A stretch of 14,351 nucleotides of DNA from an uncultured Collinsella sp. Lineage in GTDB: Bacteria; Actinomycetota; Coriobacteriia; Coriobacteriales; Coriobacteriaceae. A program made the translations under genes and the position numbers. The notes beneath the pieces are model-generated. The model did no database searches. It was not told the DNA's origin and was given only the letters and a program-made list of their open reading frames with translations. The stretch is taken from positions 1-14,351 of the forward strand of contig UQMO01000061.1 in NCBI GenBank assembly GCA_900542125.1, given 5' to 3'. This document shows positions 6,744-13,629 of this stretch, in pieces. Position 1 is the first letter of the stretch. Every line of letters begins with the position of its first letter.

Positions 6744-6780
6744 AAGGGCGGCGGATCCAGTTGGGTCCGCCGCCCTTTTT
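6744..6780 (+). terminator. Intrinsic terminator of clpB
   Basis: AAGGGCGGCGGATCC (6744-6758) pairs with 6763-6777 over 15 positions with one G-U, loop AGTT, and the stem ends in a run of five T (6776-6780). It begins 43 bases after the clpB stop codon. Confidence 0.92.
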
Positions 6781-6830
6781 CGTGCGACAATCGATGTAAT
6801 TGAACAGATGCGATGCAAGGAGCTATGCAG

Positions 6831-7004
6831 ATGAAAGACGAGATCAAGACAAGCGCGCCGGCGCCCAAGCCCACGTCCAAACCGGCGCCCAAGCCGCGCG
6901 ACCCCTACATCCGTGCCGAGAACGAGGACGACGACGGCTACGACCCCTACAGCGATCGCCGCCCCGAGCGCGAGCCGATGTTCGAAGCTGACCCCTGGCG
7001 CTAG
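6831..7004 (+). CDS. Small acidic, proline-rich hypothetical protein
   Basis: Encodes 57 residues: a Pro/Lys/Ala-rich first third (repeats of PAPKP type), then an acidic middle (NEDDDGYDPY) and a charged end (DRRPEREPMFEADPWR). No membrane segment, no cysteine and no recognised domain; it is probably disordered. AAGGAG (6817-6822) lies 8 bases before the ATG at 6831, a strong reason to believe translation starts there; an in-frame ATG at 6825 is too close to that site. It follows the clpB terminator, so it needs its own promoter, which was not identified. Its stop codon overlaps the stop of the convergent gene at CTAG 7001-7004. The good RBS and a composition unlike a random frame support a real gene; the function is unknown. 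Confidence 0.6.
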   Translation: MKDEIKTSAPAPKPTSKPAPKPRDPYIRAENEDDDGYDPYSDRRPEREPMFEADPWR

Positions 7005-8497
7005 TCCTGGGCTTTGATACTTGGCATCAGAATCTGGGCGAGGTAGTCGGTCTCGAGTTTGGCGGCGGCGTCGGCCTTGCCGTCTTTGCCGACCAGCACG
7101 TTCTTGATCTGGCTATAGGTATAGCGGTTGCCGGTCGTAAGCTCGACAAGCTCAATGGCCGCGTCCATGGGGTAGGTCGACACTGGATCCTGGGTGCGCC
7201 CGTTGATAGTCTGGGGCACCACGTACGGATAGACGGGGCCGCTGGCATAGACGGTATAACCGTTGCCCAGATTGGCCGCACCCAAAACCGTATCGCCCTC
7301 ATCGGGCGTAAAGCTCTCGCCCTCGCGCACCGCGACGAGCGTCACGATCGGCGTATCGCTGTCGCCGTCCAGATAAATGCACAGCGTGTTGCCGTTTTGC
7401 CAGGTTGCGACCTTGCCATACCACTCAACCGGAATATCGAGCTGATACAGGTCCGTTGCCTTATGCCGAGCATCGGCATCGCGCGCGGCCTGCGCTTCGA
7501 TCGCGCTCACGGCATTGACGGCGGCGTCGCGCCGCGCGGTTGCCGCCTGCTGAAGTATCTTGGCGGCCGCGGCGGAGCTCGCACCGCCTTCCTCGGCATA
7601 CTTGGCGGCGGCATCGATCTGGTCGTCAGTCACCGTGTCGGCCGAAGGCACCTTGAGCTTAAAGGTGGCCTGGGCACTTAAATCCTGTCCATCGCTCTTA
7701 ACGGCGACCTGCGTCTTGGTGGTCGGGACGGTATAGATGGTGCCGTCGGCCGCGATGGGGGAGGCAGCGATGGAGAGCGTGTAATCGCCAGGCAGCAGTT
7801 TGATGCCGCGGCCGTGCTCGTCAACATAGAGCGTTTCGCTCACGGAGGAGCCATCAGCGTCCTGACCACTCACCTGTACGGGAATCTTGGAGCCGGTAGA
7901 ACAGTCGAGGCCCGCGGCATGCACGCCAATCTGCACTGACATCATCGTGTGGGCATTGGCGGCGACAGCGGCAGCCTGCTCTTGCTGATATCCGTTCCAG
8001 GCGGCATAGCCTGCGCCGCCGGCGACGAGCGCGACGGCCACGACACCGGCGACCATCAGATTGCGGCGCTTGGGCGACATCTTGCGATGGCGAACCTCGG
8101 CCTCGCGTGCTGAGGGAACGGACGGTAGGGGGATATCGCCCATGGCGATGGTCTCGTCCACGGCAGGCGCAGAGCCCAGGCCGGGAAGCTCGCGGGTCAG
8201 CGAATCTTCGGCCGGCAAGCTGTCGAGCAAGATGGTTTCCTCGCTCGTGTCGGATTCGGGCTGGTCGTCGGCCTCGCATTCGGTGTCTTCGTGATCTGCC
8301 TCATCTTCGGCAGGCTCAACGTCGTCTGCATCCTGATCATCGGACTGCGCCTCGGCTTCCGACTCATCCTGCACATCAACGCCCGAATCGTCAAACGCAA
8401 TCTCATCAAGTGAAATCCGGTCTAGGCTCTCCAGGGCTTCGGCACACGCTTCTGCATCTTGGGCCGCATCCTCTTGGCCCATCGTCTCATCATTCAT
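7001..8497 (-). CDS. Hypothetical single-pass membrane protein with acidic cytoplasmic region
   Basis: A 498-residue protein with four parts. Residues 1-140 are strongly acidic and low in complexity (long D/E/A/S stretches) and probably disordered in the cytoplasm. A basic stretch (RHRKMSPKRR) precedes one membrane helix at about 146-168. A beta-rich outer segment at about 185-275 contains LLPGDYTLSI, resembling PEGA/carboxypeptidase-regulatory-like folds. Next comes an Ala-rich helical stretch at about 280-345, and finally a C-terminal domain of about 150 residues of unknown type. The positive-inside rule puts the C-terminus outside. The start ATG at 8495-8497 has GGGGG four bases upstream. 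Family not recognised. It might be a surface sensor or cell-envelope protein; that is a guess from topology only. Its 3' end overlaps the small ORF on the other strand. Confidence 0.75.
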   Translation of the reverse strand: MNDETMGQEDAAQDAEACAEALESLDRISLDEIAFDDSGVDVQDESEAEAQSDDQDADDVEPAEDEADHEDTECEADDQPESDTSEETILLDSLPAEDSLTRELPGLGSAPAVDETIAMGDIPLPSVPSAREAEVRHRKMSPKRRNLMVAGVVAVALVAGGAGYAAWNGYQQEQAAAVAANAHTMMSVQIGVHAAGLDCSTGSKIPVQVSGQDADGSSVSETLYVDEHGRGIKLLPGDYTLSIAASPIAADGTIYTVPTTKTQVAVKSDGQDLSAQATFKLKVPSADTVTDDQIDAAAKYAEEGGASSAAAAKILQQAATARRDAAVNAVSAIEAQAARDADARHKATDLYQLDIPVEWYGKVATWQNGNTLCIYLDGDSDTPIVTLVAVREGESFTPDEGDTVLGAANLGNGYTVYASGPVYPYVVPQTINGRTQDPVSTYPMDAAIELVELTTGNRYTYSQIKNVLVGKDGKADAAAKLETDYLAQILMPSIKAQD

Positions 8498-8628
8498 ATA
8501 TCCCCCAAGCTCAATATCGGGACAACAATGTACCCAAAATTGGGGTCACATAGGGCTGTCAGGCGGTTGGAAATCTGATTTTATCTGTGAGAGAGGTTTT
8601 GCATATGCGCGTGAATGCGCGCAACAAC

Positions 8629-8667
8629 AAAAAGCCCCGGAAAGCGGGCGAATCGCTTTCCGGGGCT
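8629..8667 (-). terminator. Intrinsic terminator of the tetR-DUF5692 operon
   Basis: Read on the - strand, a perfect 14-bp stem (8654-8667 with 8633-8646; the arm is AGCCCCGGAAAGCG on that strand) is followed by a U run from the A tract at 8629-8633. It lies about 70 bases past the stop of the membrane protein gene at 8735. The orientation of the T run shows it serves the - strand operon. Confidence 0.9.
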
Positions 8668-8734
8668 GCGCATGACGCGCGATTGCGGCATCGGCTAAGT
8701 TTGCCTACATCCAAATGTGGACGGGATAAATATG

Positions 8735-9742
8735 TTACTCGGCGTGAGCGTAATCAACCTTGGCGCGGCGAGCGGTAGCCTTCTCCCAATCGCTGGTGCC
8801 CTCAAAGACGTCCTGCTTGTAGGGATTGCGGCCGAGCTTCTTGGCGCGGTAGGCGATGTAGATGATCGCGGCGACGTTGGCGACCAGTGCGGCGATCGAG
8901 ACCGCGGTGGCGGCGCCGGGGTCGAGCGTGGAGTGGGTCACAAAGATGGACTCCTCCTGGAAGTACGGGAACACCTGGGCAAACATGCACCAAATAGCCA
9001 GCGTAAAGGCGCGGTTCTGGATCCAGCCGCCCTTGTTCCAGATAAAGGCGGCGACGGTGGGCGCCAGAAGCAGCGCAAAGCCGCAGAACCAGGAGTGGGT
9101 GGGCAGGCAGTTGTAGGTGTAGCAGAAGTTCCAGATATCGTAGGCGATGATGTAGACCCAGGTCATGTCGGGCCACAGCATGTCGGTCTTGTCCTCGGAG
9201 GCGTAGACGCTCCACCAACCGGTCATGCAGAAGATGTTGATGATGCCCGCGATACCGTTGAACACGTTGTTCCAGCCGGCCAGCTGCGTGGCGCCCTCGG
9301 AGGTGACCCAGGTGGACTCGCCCAGGACAAAGAAGTGATAGGCGCTCTCAAAGTCGGACACGACGGCGATCATGATGTTGATGGCGACGATCACAAACGG
9401 CCATGCGCGGAACCAATGCGCCTTGCCAATCTTGCCCCACTGGTACTTAATGGCAATGAAGCCCCAGCAACCGGCCAGCGCCGCGTATACCTTGGCGTAG
9501 TGGAACCAGCTGTTCTGGTACACATGGGTGGGGTTGGTGAGCGCCCACTCGGCACCCTGCGAGACGCCGATGGCGATGGCGACGCAGTAGATGGTCATGG
9601 CCAGCGGAGCCACGCCAAAGATGATTGCCGCGCCCAGCTTGGTGCGGCGGCCGACCTCGTTGAGCACGATCAGGCCAATAAAGACCATGGCCCAGCCGGC
9701 CCAGTGGATAAGGGTATCGCTACCCCAAACATCGAACAGCAT
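8735..9742 (-). CDS. Multi-pass membrane protein, DUF5692-like
   Basis: A 335-residue integral membrane protein. About nine hydrophobic helices are visible: near residues 11-30, 38-60, 84-101, 113-130, 157-178, 194-212, 218-236, 245-262 and 277-298, followed by a charged C-terminal tail of about 35 residues. It is unusually rich in tryptophan (21 by hand count), many at helix ends. It looks like the DUF5692 family, uncharacterised proteins known to me from Coriobacteriia and anaerobic Firmicutes; this is from memory and family function is unknown. The ATG at 9740-9742 has AAGGAG about 7 bases upstream. It lies 63 bases downstream of the tetR-type gene on the same strand, with the terminator behind it, so the two are almost certainly cotranscribed. 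A transporter or membrane sensor is possible; no transport or catalytic motif is visible. Confidence 0.75.
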   Translation of the reverse strand: MLFDVWGSDTLIHWAGWAMVFIGLIVLNEVGRRTKLGAAIIFGVAPLAMTIYCVAIAIGVSQGAEWALTNPTHVYQNSWFHYAKVYAALAGCWGFIAIKYQWGKIGKAHWFRAWPFVIVAINIMIAVVSDFESAYHFFVLGESTWVTSEGATQLAGWNNVFNGIAGIINIFCMTGWWSVYASEDKTDMLWPDMTWVYIIAYDIWNFCYTYNCLPTHSWFCGFALLLAPTVAAFIWNKGGWIQNRAFTLAIWCMFAQVFPYFQEESIFVTHSTLDPGAATAVSIAALVANVAAIIYIAYRAKKLGRNPYKQDVFEGTSDWEKATARRAKVDYAHAE

Positions 9743-9805
9743 GCTGCTCTCCTTTCACACAGCCGCGGCCCCTCTTCTGATCGCGGGCAGTTTGGCCAAA
9801 TGTCG

Positions 9806-10468
9806 TCAGTTCTGGGGCTTGCGCTCCGGATACTTGGCGGTATAGCCCTCGATGTGGAGTGTCGAGGCGATGATTTCCTTGACCGTCTCGTCGGGCACAT
9901 CGGGGTGCGTGCGGATATACATCAACAACCCCATGATGAGGGTGTAGAACGTCTCGTAGACATGGTCGATGCGTAGCTCATGATGGGCGGCAAAATCCAC
10001 CACGGTGGTGTCGCAGATATACTGCGCCACACGCTGGACCACGTTGTGCAAAAAGCCGCCGTAGAGCGCGCCGCTGCTCGAGGTGAGCGTGCTTGGCAGC
10101 TCGTGGCCGCTGACGACCAGGCGCTTAAAGAGCGGGGCGACGGTGTCGAGTGCGCCCTCGATATCACCGACGGTGCGGTTGGCATTCCACTGCTCGAGCT
10201 CGGAGATAAAACCGTCGATCGCCTCGTCCATGACGGCGGTGACAGCGGCGTCCATGTCGGCAAAGTAGTGGTAGAACAATGAGCGCGTGCAGCCGGCTCG
10301 CTTGGTCACGGCCGAGACGGATAGATGCGACACGCCTAGCTCAGAGCTCACGGTGCGCACGGCGGCGAGGATCTCGCGACGGCGTTCGTCGCCCGTCAAG
10401 CGCTTTGCCGCGCTATCGGATGCGGGGACGGCATCGACCACAGAGGTATCTGCTGTGTTGTTGCTCAT
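9806..10468 (-). CDS. TetR-family transcriptional regulator
   Basis: A 220-residue TetR-type repressor. After a ~25-residue low-complexity start, residues about 28-76 form the TetR DNA-binding domain, with the helix-turn-helix and the diagnostic tail in SAVTKRAGCTRSLFYHYFAD. The remaining ~145 residues are helical and would form the ligand-binding and dimer domain; the ligand cannot be predicted. The ATG at 10466-10468 has AAAGG about 9 bases upstream. It is transcribed ahead of the DUF5692-like gene and divergently from the large flavoprotein gene. Two matching palindromes in the divergent spacer are its most likely operators, which would make it autoregulated and a regulator of the flavoprotein. 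Confidence 0.9.
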   Translation of the reverse strand: MSNNTADTSVVDAVPASDSAAKRLTGDERRREILAAVRTVSSELGVSHLSVSAVTKRAGCTRSLFYHYFADMDAAVTAVMDEAIDGFISELEQWNANRTVGDIEGALDTVAPLFKRLVVSGHELPSTLTSSSGALYGGFLHNVVQRVAQYICDTTVVDFAAHHELRIDHVYETFYTLIMGLLMYIRTHPDVPDETVKEIIASTLHIEGYTAKYPERKPQN

Positions 10469-10516
10469 GTTTTGCCGCCTTTCATCCTCTTTTGCCTGAC
10501 CGTTCGCCTAACAGTC

Positions 10517-10545
10517 TTGAATATTGTTGACGGTTCGTCAATACT
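10517..10545 (+). promoter_or_regulatory. Candidate promoter of the flavoprotein gene
   Basis: TTGAAT (10517-10522) and AATACT (10540-10545) are separated by 17 bases and match the -35 and -10 consensus at four of six positions each. The first operator (10527-10541) fills the spacer, which would block RNA polymerase when bound. Transcription would start about 100 bases before the start codon. Confidence 0.35.
10527..10541. promoter_or_regulatory. Operator 1, probable TetR-type binding site
   Basis: TTGACG-GTT-CGTCAA: perfect 6-bp arms around a 3-base centre. It belongs with operator 2 (10550-10564), which has the same arms except for a symmetric G/C to A/T change. Both lie between the divergent start codons of the tetR-type gene and the flavoprotein gene. 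Confidence 0.7.
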
Positions 10546-10549
10546 ATTT

Positions 10550-10564
10550 TTGACACAATGTCAA
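10550..10564. promoter_or_regulatory. Operator 2, probable TetR-type binding site
   Basis: TTGACA-CAA-TGTCAA: perfect 6-bp arms around a 3-base centre. Its centre is 23 bp from that of operator 1, about two helical turns, so two dimers could bind on nearly the same DNA face. Confidence 0.7.
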
Positions 10565-10657
10565 CTAATGGCGGGTGAACGGCATGGGGGCATGCCCGGC
10601 CTGCAAAAAAGAGGGGTGCCGCGGTCTCGCCGGGCTGTGGCAAGAGAAGGGACAACC

Positions 10658-13435
10658 ATGATTCTCAACGGACCGGGGATTAGCTATACCGAGCCCGATA
10701 TCGGCGCGGAGTTCGTGCCGCCGCTGCCGGAGCATCCGCGCGAGGCAATCGTCAAGCTGTGCGAGCACTGCACCAACCGTCTACTGCATCGCGATGAGCT
10801 GCTGGGCTACGAGTACTGGTCGTTTGCCGAGGCCGCGACTGACGAGCAGGCCGAGGTACTCTGCAAGATGAAGATGCGCCGTCCCTACACGCTGCCCGAG
10901 ATGGTCAAGCTCACCGGCATGCCCGAGGCCCAGATCGAGAAGATGCTCGACGATATGAGCTACACGGGCCTGCTCGAGTACAACTGGGAAAATCCCGAGC
11001 GCGCCAAGCAATGGGTGCTGCCCATGCTGGTGCCGGGTTCCGCCGAGTTCCTCAACATGCGCGTGAGCCAGCTCGAGGAGCATCCGGTCTATGCTAAGTT
11101 CTTTGAGCAGGCGTCTAAGGGACCGCTGTCCAAGGCCACGCCGATGGTGCCGCCCGGTGGTGCCGGCATCGGCATGCATGTCATTCCGGTCGAGAAGGCC
11201 ATCGATGCCGCGAGCACGTCGGTGCCGATCGAGCATATCGAGCACTGGCTCGACAAATACGAGGGTAAGTATGCCGCCAGCACCTGCAGCTGCCGCGCAA
11301 GCCGTCGCGTGATGGGCGAGGGCTGCGCCGACGACCCGGCCGATTGGTGCATCGCCGTGGGCGATATGGCCGACTATGTGGTTGAGACCGACCGCGGCCA
11401 TTACGTGACGCGCGAGGAGGTCTACGACATCTTGCGCCAGGCCGAGGACAACGGCTTTGTGCACCAGATCACCAATATCGACGGCGAGAACAAGATCTTC
11501 GCTATCTGCAACTGCAACGTCAACGTGTGCTACGCCCTGCGCACCCCTCAGCTGTTCAACACGCCCAACCTGTCGCGCTCGGCCTATGTCGCCAAGGTCG
11601 AGAAGGACAAGTGCGTTGCCTGCGGTCGCTGCGTTGAGGTGTGCCCGGCCGGCGCCGCCAAGCTCGGCCAGAAGCTCTGCAGCAAAAAGGCCGGCGGACA
11701 GGTGCCCGAGTATCCGCGCCAGGAGCTGCCCGACGCCACCAAATGGGATCACACCAAGTGGTCGCCCAACTACCGCAACGACAACCGTATCGAGACGCAT
11801 GAGTCCGGCACCGCTCCCTGCAAGACGGCCTGCCCCGCGCACATTGCCGTTCAGGGCTATTTGAAGCTCGCGGCTCAGGGTCGCTATGACGAGGCCCTAG
11901 CACTCATTAAGCGCGAGAACCCGCTGCCCGCTATCTGCGGCCGTGTGTGCAACCGCCGCTGTGAGGATGCCTGCACCCGCGGCCGTGTGGACGCCGCCGT
12001 GGCAATCGACGAAGTCAAGAAGTTCATCGCCCAGCGCGATCTGGATGCCGCGACCCGCTATGTCCCACCTGTGGTGACCCCGACGCGTGCCGGCGGCTTC
12101 GACCAGAAGATCGCCATCATCGGTGCCGGTCCGGCTGGCCTGTCCTGCGCTTTCTACCTGGCCGAGAAGGGCTACAAGCCCGTCGTGTTCGAGAAGAACG
12201 AGCGTCCGGGCGGCATGCTCACCTACGGCATTCCCAGCTTTAAGCTGCAGAAGGACGTCATTGAGGCCGAGGTCGAGGTCATTCGCCTGATGGGTGCCGA
12301 GTTCCGCTATGGCGTGGAGGTCGGTCGTGATGTGACGCTCGACGAGCTGCGCGCGCAGGGCTTCAAGGCCTTCTACGTTGCCATTGGCTGCCAGGGCGGC
12401 CGCCTTGCCGGCATTCCGGGTGAGGATGCCGAGGACGTGACCGTGGCCGTCGACTTCCTTCGCGAGGTTAACAGCGGCAAGATCGATTCCCTGTCCGGCC
12501 GCACCATTGTGGTGGGCGGCGGCAACGTGGCCATCGACGTTGCCCGCAACGCCTGCCGTCTGGGTTCCGAGCACGTTGAGATGTTCTGCCTGGAGAGCGA
12601 GGCTCAGATGCCCGCCAGCGAGGAGGAGCGTCGCGAGGCCGTTGAGGACGGCGCGCACATCAGTTGCGGTTGGGGCCCCAAGGAGATTCACCTGGACGAG
12701 GCCGGCCGTGTGTGCGGCATCACCTTTAAGCGCTGCACGCGCGTCTACGATGACGAGGGCCGTTTTGCGCCCGAGTACGACGAGAACGACCTGCGTCGCG
12801 TCGATGCCGACCGCGTGGTCATGTCGATTGGCCAGTCCATCGTGTGGGGCGACCTGCTGGCTGGCTCCAAGGTGGAGCTTGGCCGCGGCCAGGGTGTCCT
12901 TGCTGATCCCCAGACCTACCAGACCGCCGAACCCGACATCTTTGTGGGTGGTGACGTCTATACCGGCCCCAGCTTTGCCATCGACGCTATCGCCGCCGGC
13001 CACGAGGCCGCCGTGTCCATCCATCGCTTTGTGCAGCCGGGCTCCACGCTCACCATCGGCCGCAACCAGCGCCGCTACACCGCGCTCGACCGCAACGACG
13101 TTGTGCTCGAGGGCTACGACAACGCGAGCCGCGAGGTTGCGCATGTGGACCGCGAACGCGAGAAGGCTGCGCCGTTTAGCGAGTATGTTGAGACCTTTAC
13201 CGAGGAGCAGGTGCGCGCCGAGACCGCCCGCTGCCTGGGCTGCGGCGCCTCGATCGTCGACCCCAACAAGTGCATCGGCTGCGGCCTGTGCACCACCAAG
13301 TGCGCGTTTGACGCCATCCATCTGGATCGCGACCGTCCCGAGTGCTCAACGATGGTCAAATACGAGCAAAAGCTCCCAAGTCTCGGCAAGTACGCATTGA
13401 AACGTGCAATTAAGATCAAATTTGGGAAGAAGTAA
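10658..13435 (+). CDS. Multi-cluster iron-sulfur flavoprotein, GltD-like NAD(P)H oxidoreductase
   Basis: A 925-residue cytoplasmic redox protein built from several modules. Residues ~30-200 include a winged-helix-like stretch. Residues ~205-295 carry a Cys-rich segment starting CSCR (C210, C212) and ending ICNCNVNVC (C284, C286, C291). A ferredoxin-type [4Fe-4S] site follows (C319, C322, C325, C329). Then a GltD/dihydropyrimidine dehydrogenase-type N-terminal cluster domain (C388, C392, C427, C431, C435, C439) and the FAD Rossmann motif GAGPAG (489-494) with ERPGGML. The NAD(P)H site is VGGGNVAIDVA (~619-629) and GGDVYTGP closes the FAD domain. A C-terminal site has C859/C862 plus C872, C875, C878, C882. 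It should pass electrons between NAD(P)H and a ferredoxin-like or enzyme partner; the substrate is unknown. The ATG at 10658 has AGAAGG about 7 bases upstream; the frame stays open further upstream but crosses the operators. hypA follows. Confidence 0.85.
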   Translation: MILNGPGISYTEPDIGAEFVPPLPEHPREAIVKLCEHCTNRLLHRDELLGYEYWSFAEAATDEQAEVLCKMKMRRPYTLPEMVKLTGMPEAQIEKMLDDMSYTGLLEYNWENPERAKQWVLPMLVPGSAEFLNMRVSQLEEHPVYAKFFEQASKGPLSKATPMVPPGGAGIGMHVIPVEKAIDAASTSVPIEHIEHWLDKYEGKYAASTCSCRASRRVMGEGCADDPADWCIAVGDMADYVVETDRGHYVTREEVYDILRQAEDNGFVHQITNIDGENKIFAICNCNVNVCYALRTPQLFNTPNLSRSAYVAKVEKDKCVACGRCVEVCPAGAAKLGQKLCSKKAGGQVPEYPRQELPDATKWDHTKWSPNYRNDNRIETHESGTAPCKTACPAHIAVQGYLKLAAQGRYDEALALIKRENPLPAICGRVCNRRCEDACTRGRVDAAVAIDEVKKFIAQRDLDAATRYVPPVVTPTRAGGFDQKIAIIGAGPAGLSCAFYLAEKGYKPVVFEKNERPGGMLTYGIPSFKLQKDVIEAEVEVIRLMGAEFRYGVEVGRDVTLDELRAQGFKAFYVAIGCQGGRLAGIPGEDAEDVTVAVDFLREVNSGKIDSLSGRTIVVGGGNVAIDVARNACRLGSEHVEMFCLESEAQMPASEEERREAVEDGAHISCGWGPKEIHLDEAGRVCGITFKRCTRVYDDEGRFAPEYDENDLRRVDADRVVMSIGQSIVWGDLLAGSKVELGRGQGVLADPQTYQTAEPDIFVGGDVYTGPSFAIDAIAAGHEAAVSIHRFVQPGSTLTIGRNQRRYTALDRNDVVLEGYDNASREVAHVDREREKAAPFSEYVETFTEEQVRAETARCLGCGASIVDPNKCIGCGLCTTKCAFDAIHLDRDRPECSTMVKYEQKLPSLGKYALKRAIKIKFGKK

Positions 13436-13466
13436 GAGACCTAACAAGTAAGTGAACGGCGCAGAG

Positions 13467-13600
13467 GGCGGTTGGACAGCGAGCGGGTCCCAGGCGTGGC
13501 GAGGTGCCTTGAAAGAGGAGGGCATAGGGCTTTTGCCCATGCCCGACGATTGAAAGGCAGATCTCCCGTCTGGGACTCGCGCAGCGTCAAGCCGACCGCC
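13467..13600 (+). ncRNA. Candidate structured leader RNA before hypA
   Basis: The ~190-base gap before hypA can fold into one long rod. GGCGGTTGG (13467-13475) pairs with CCGACCGCC (13592-13600), nine pairs with one G-U. GCGGGTCCCAG (13483-13493) pairs with CTGGGACTCGC (13570-13580), eleven pairs with one G-U. TGCCTT (13505-13510) pairs with AAGGCA (13554-13559). The tip is GGGCAT-A-GGGC (13520-13530) with GCCCATGCCC (13535-13544), loop TTTT. Internal loops separate the helices. The fold is hand-made; GC-rich DNA makes some pairing likely by chance. It matches no riboswitch class I know. Confidence 0.4.
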
Positions 13601-13617
13601 GTTCGTTAGAACGGCGG
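13596..13617 (+). promoter_or_regulatory. Hairpin abutting the hypA ribosome-binding site
   Basis: CCGCCGTTC (13596-13604) pairs perfectly with GAACGGCGG (13609-13617), loop GTTA. The next bases, AAGGA (13618-13622), are the hypA Shine-Dalgarno sequence. The bases 13596-13600 are also needed for the basal helix of the leader rod (13467-13600), so the two structures exclude each other. Confidence 0.5.
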
Positions 13618-13629
13618 AAGGAATTAAAA

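Noticed and set aside
4088..6892. Long open frame on the - strand opposite clpB (934 codons)
   Set aside because: Antisense to a fully conserved ClpB, Leu/His/Gly-rich with no domain. It extends through the clpB terminator, which argues against a gene.
8587..8778. Small + strand frame beginning MREVLHMRVN
   Set aside because: It spans the - strand operon's terminator hairpin and overlaps the 3' end of the membrane protein gene.
8717..9976. Open frame on the + strand opposite the DUF5692-like gene (419 codons)
   Set aside because: The - strand translation has nine clean membrane helices and a good RBS, while the + strand one is Gly/Asp/His-rich without a domain.
10472..10657. N-terminal extension of the flavoprotein in the same frame
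   Set aside because: The extension would cross both operators and the candidate promoter, and the ATG at 10658 has a good RBS, so the upstream part is leader DNA.
11897..13321. Open frame on the - strand opposite the flavoprotein gene (474 codons)
   Set aside because: Antisense to intact FAD, NAD(P)H and iron-sulfur motifs; composition is typical of a shadow frame.
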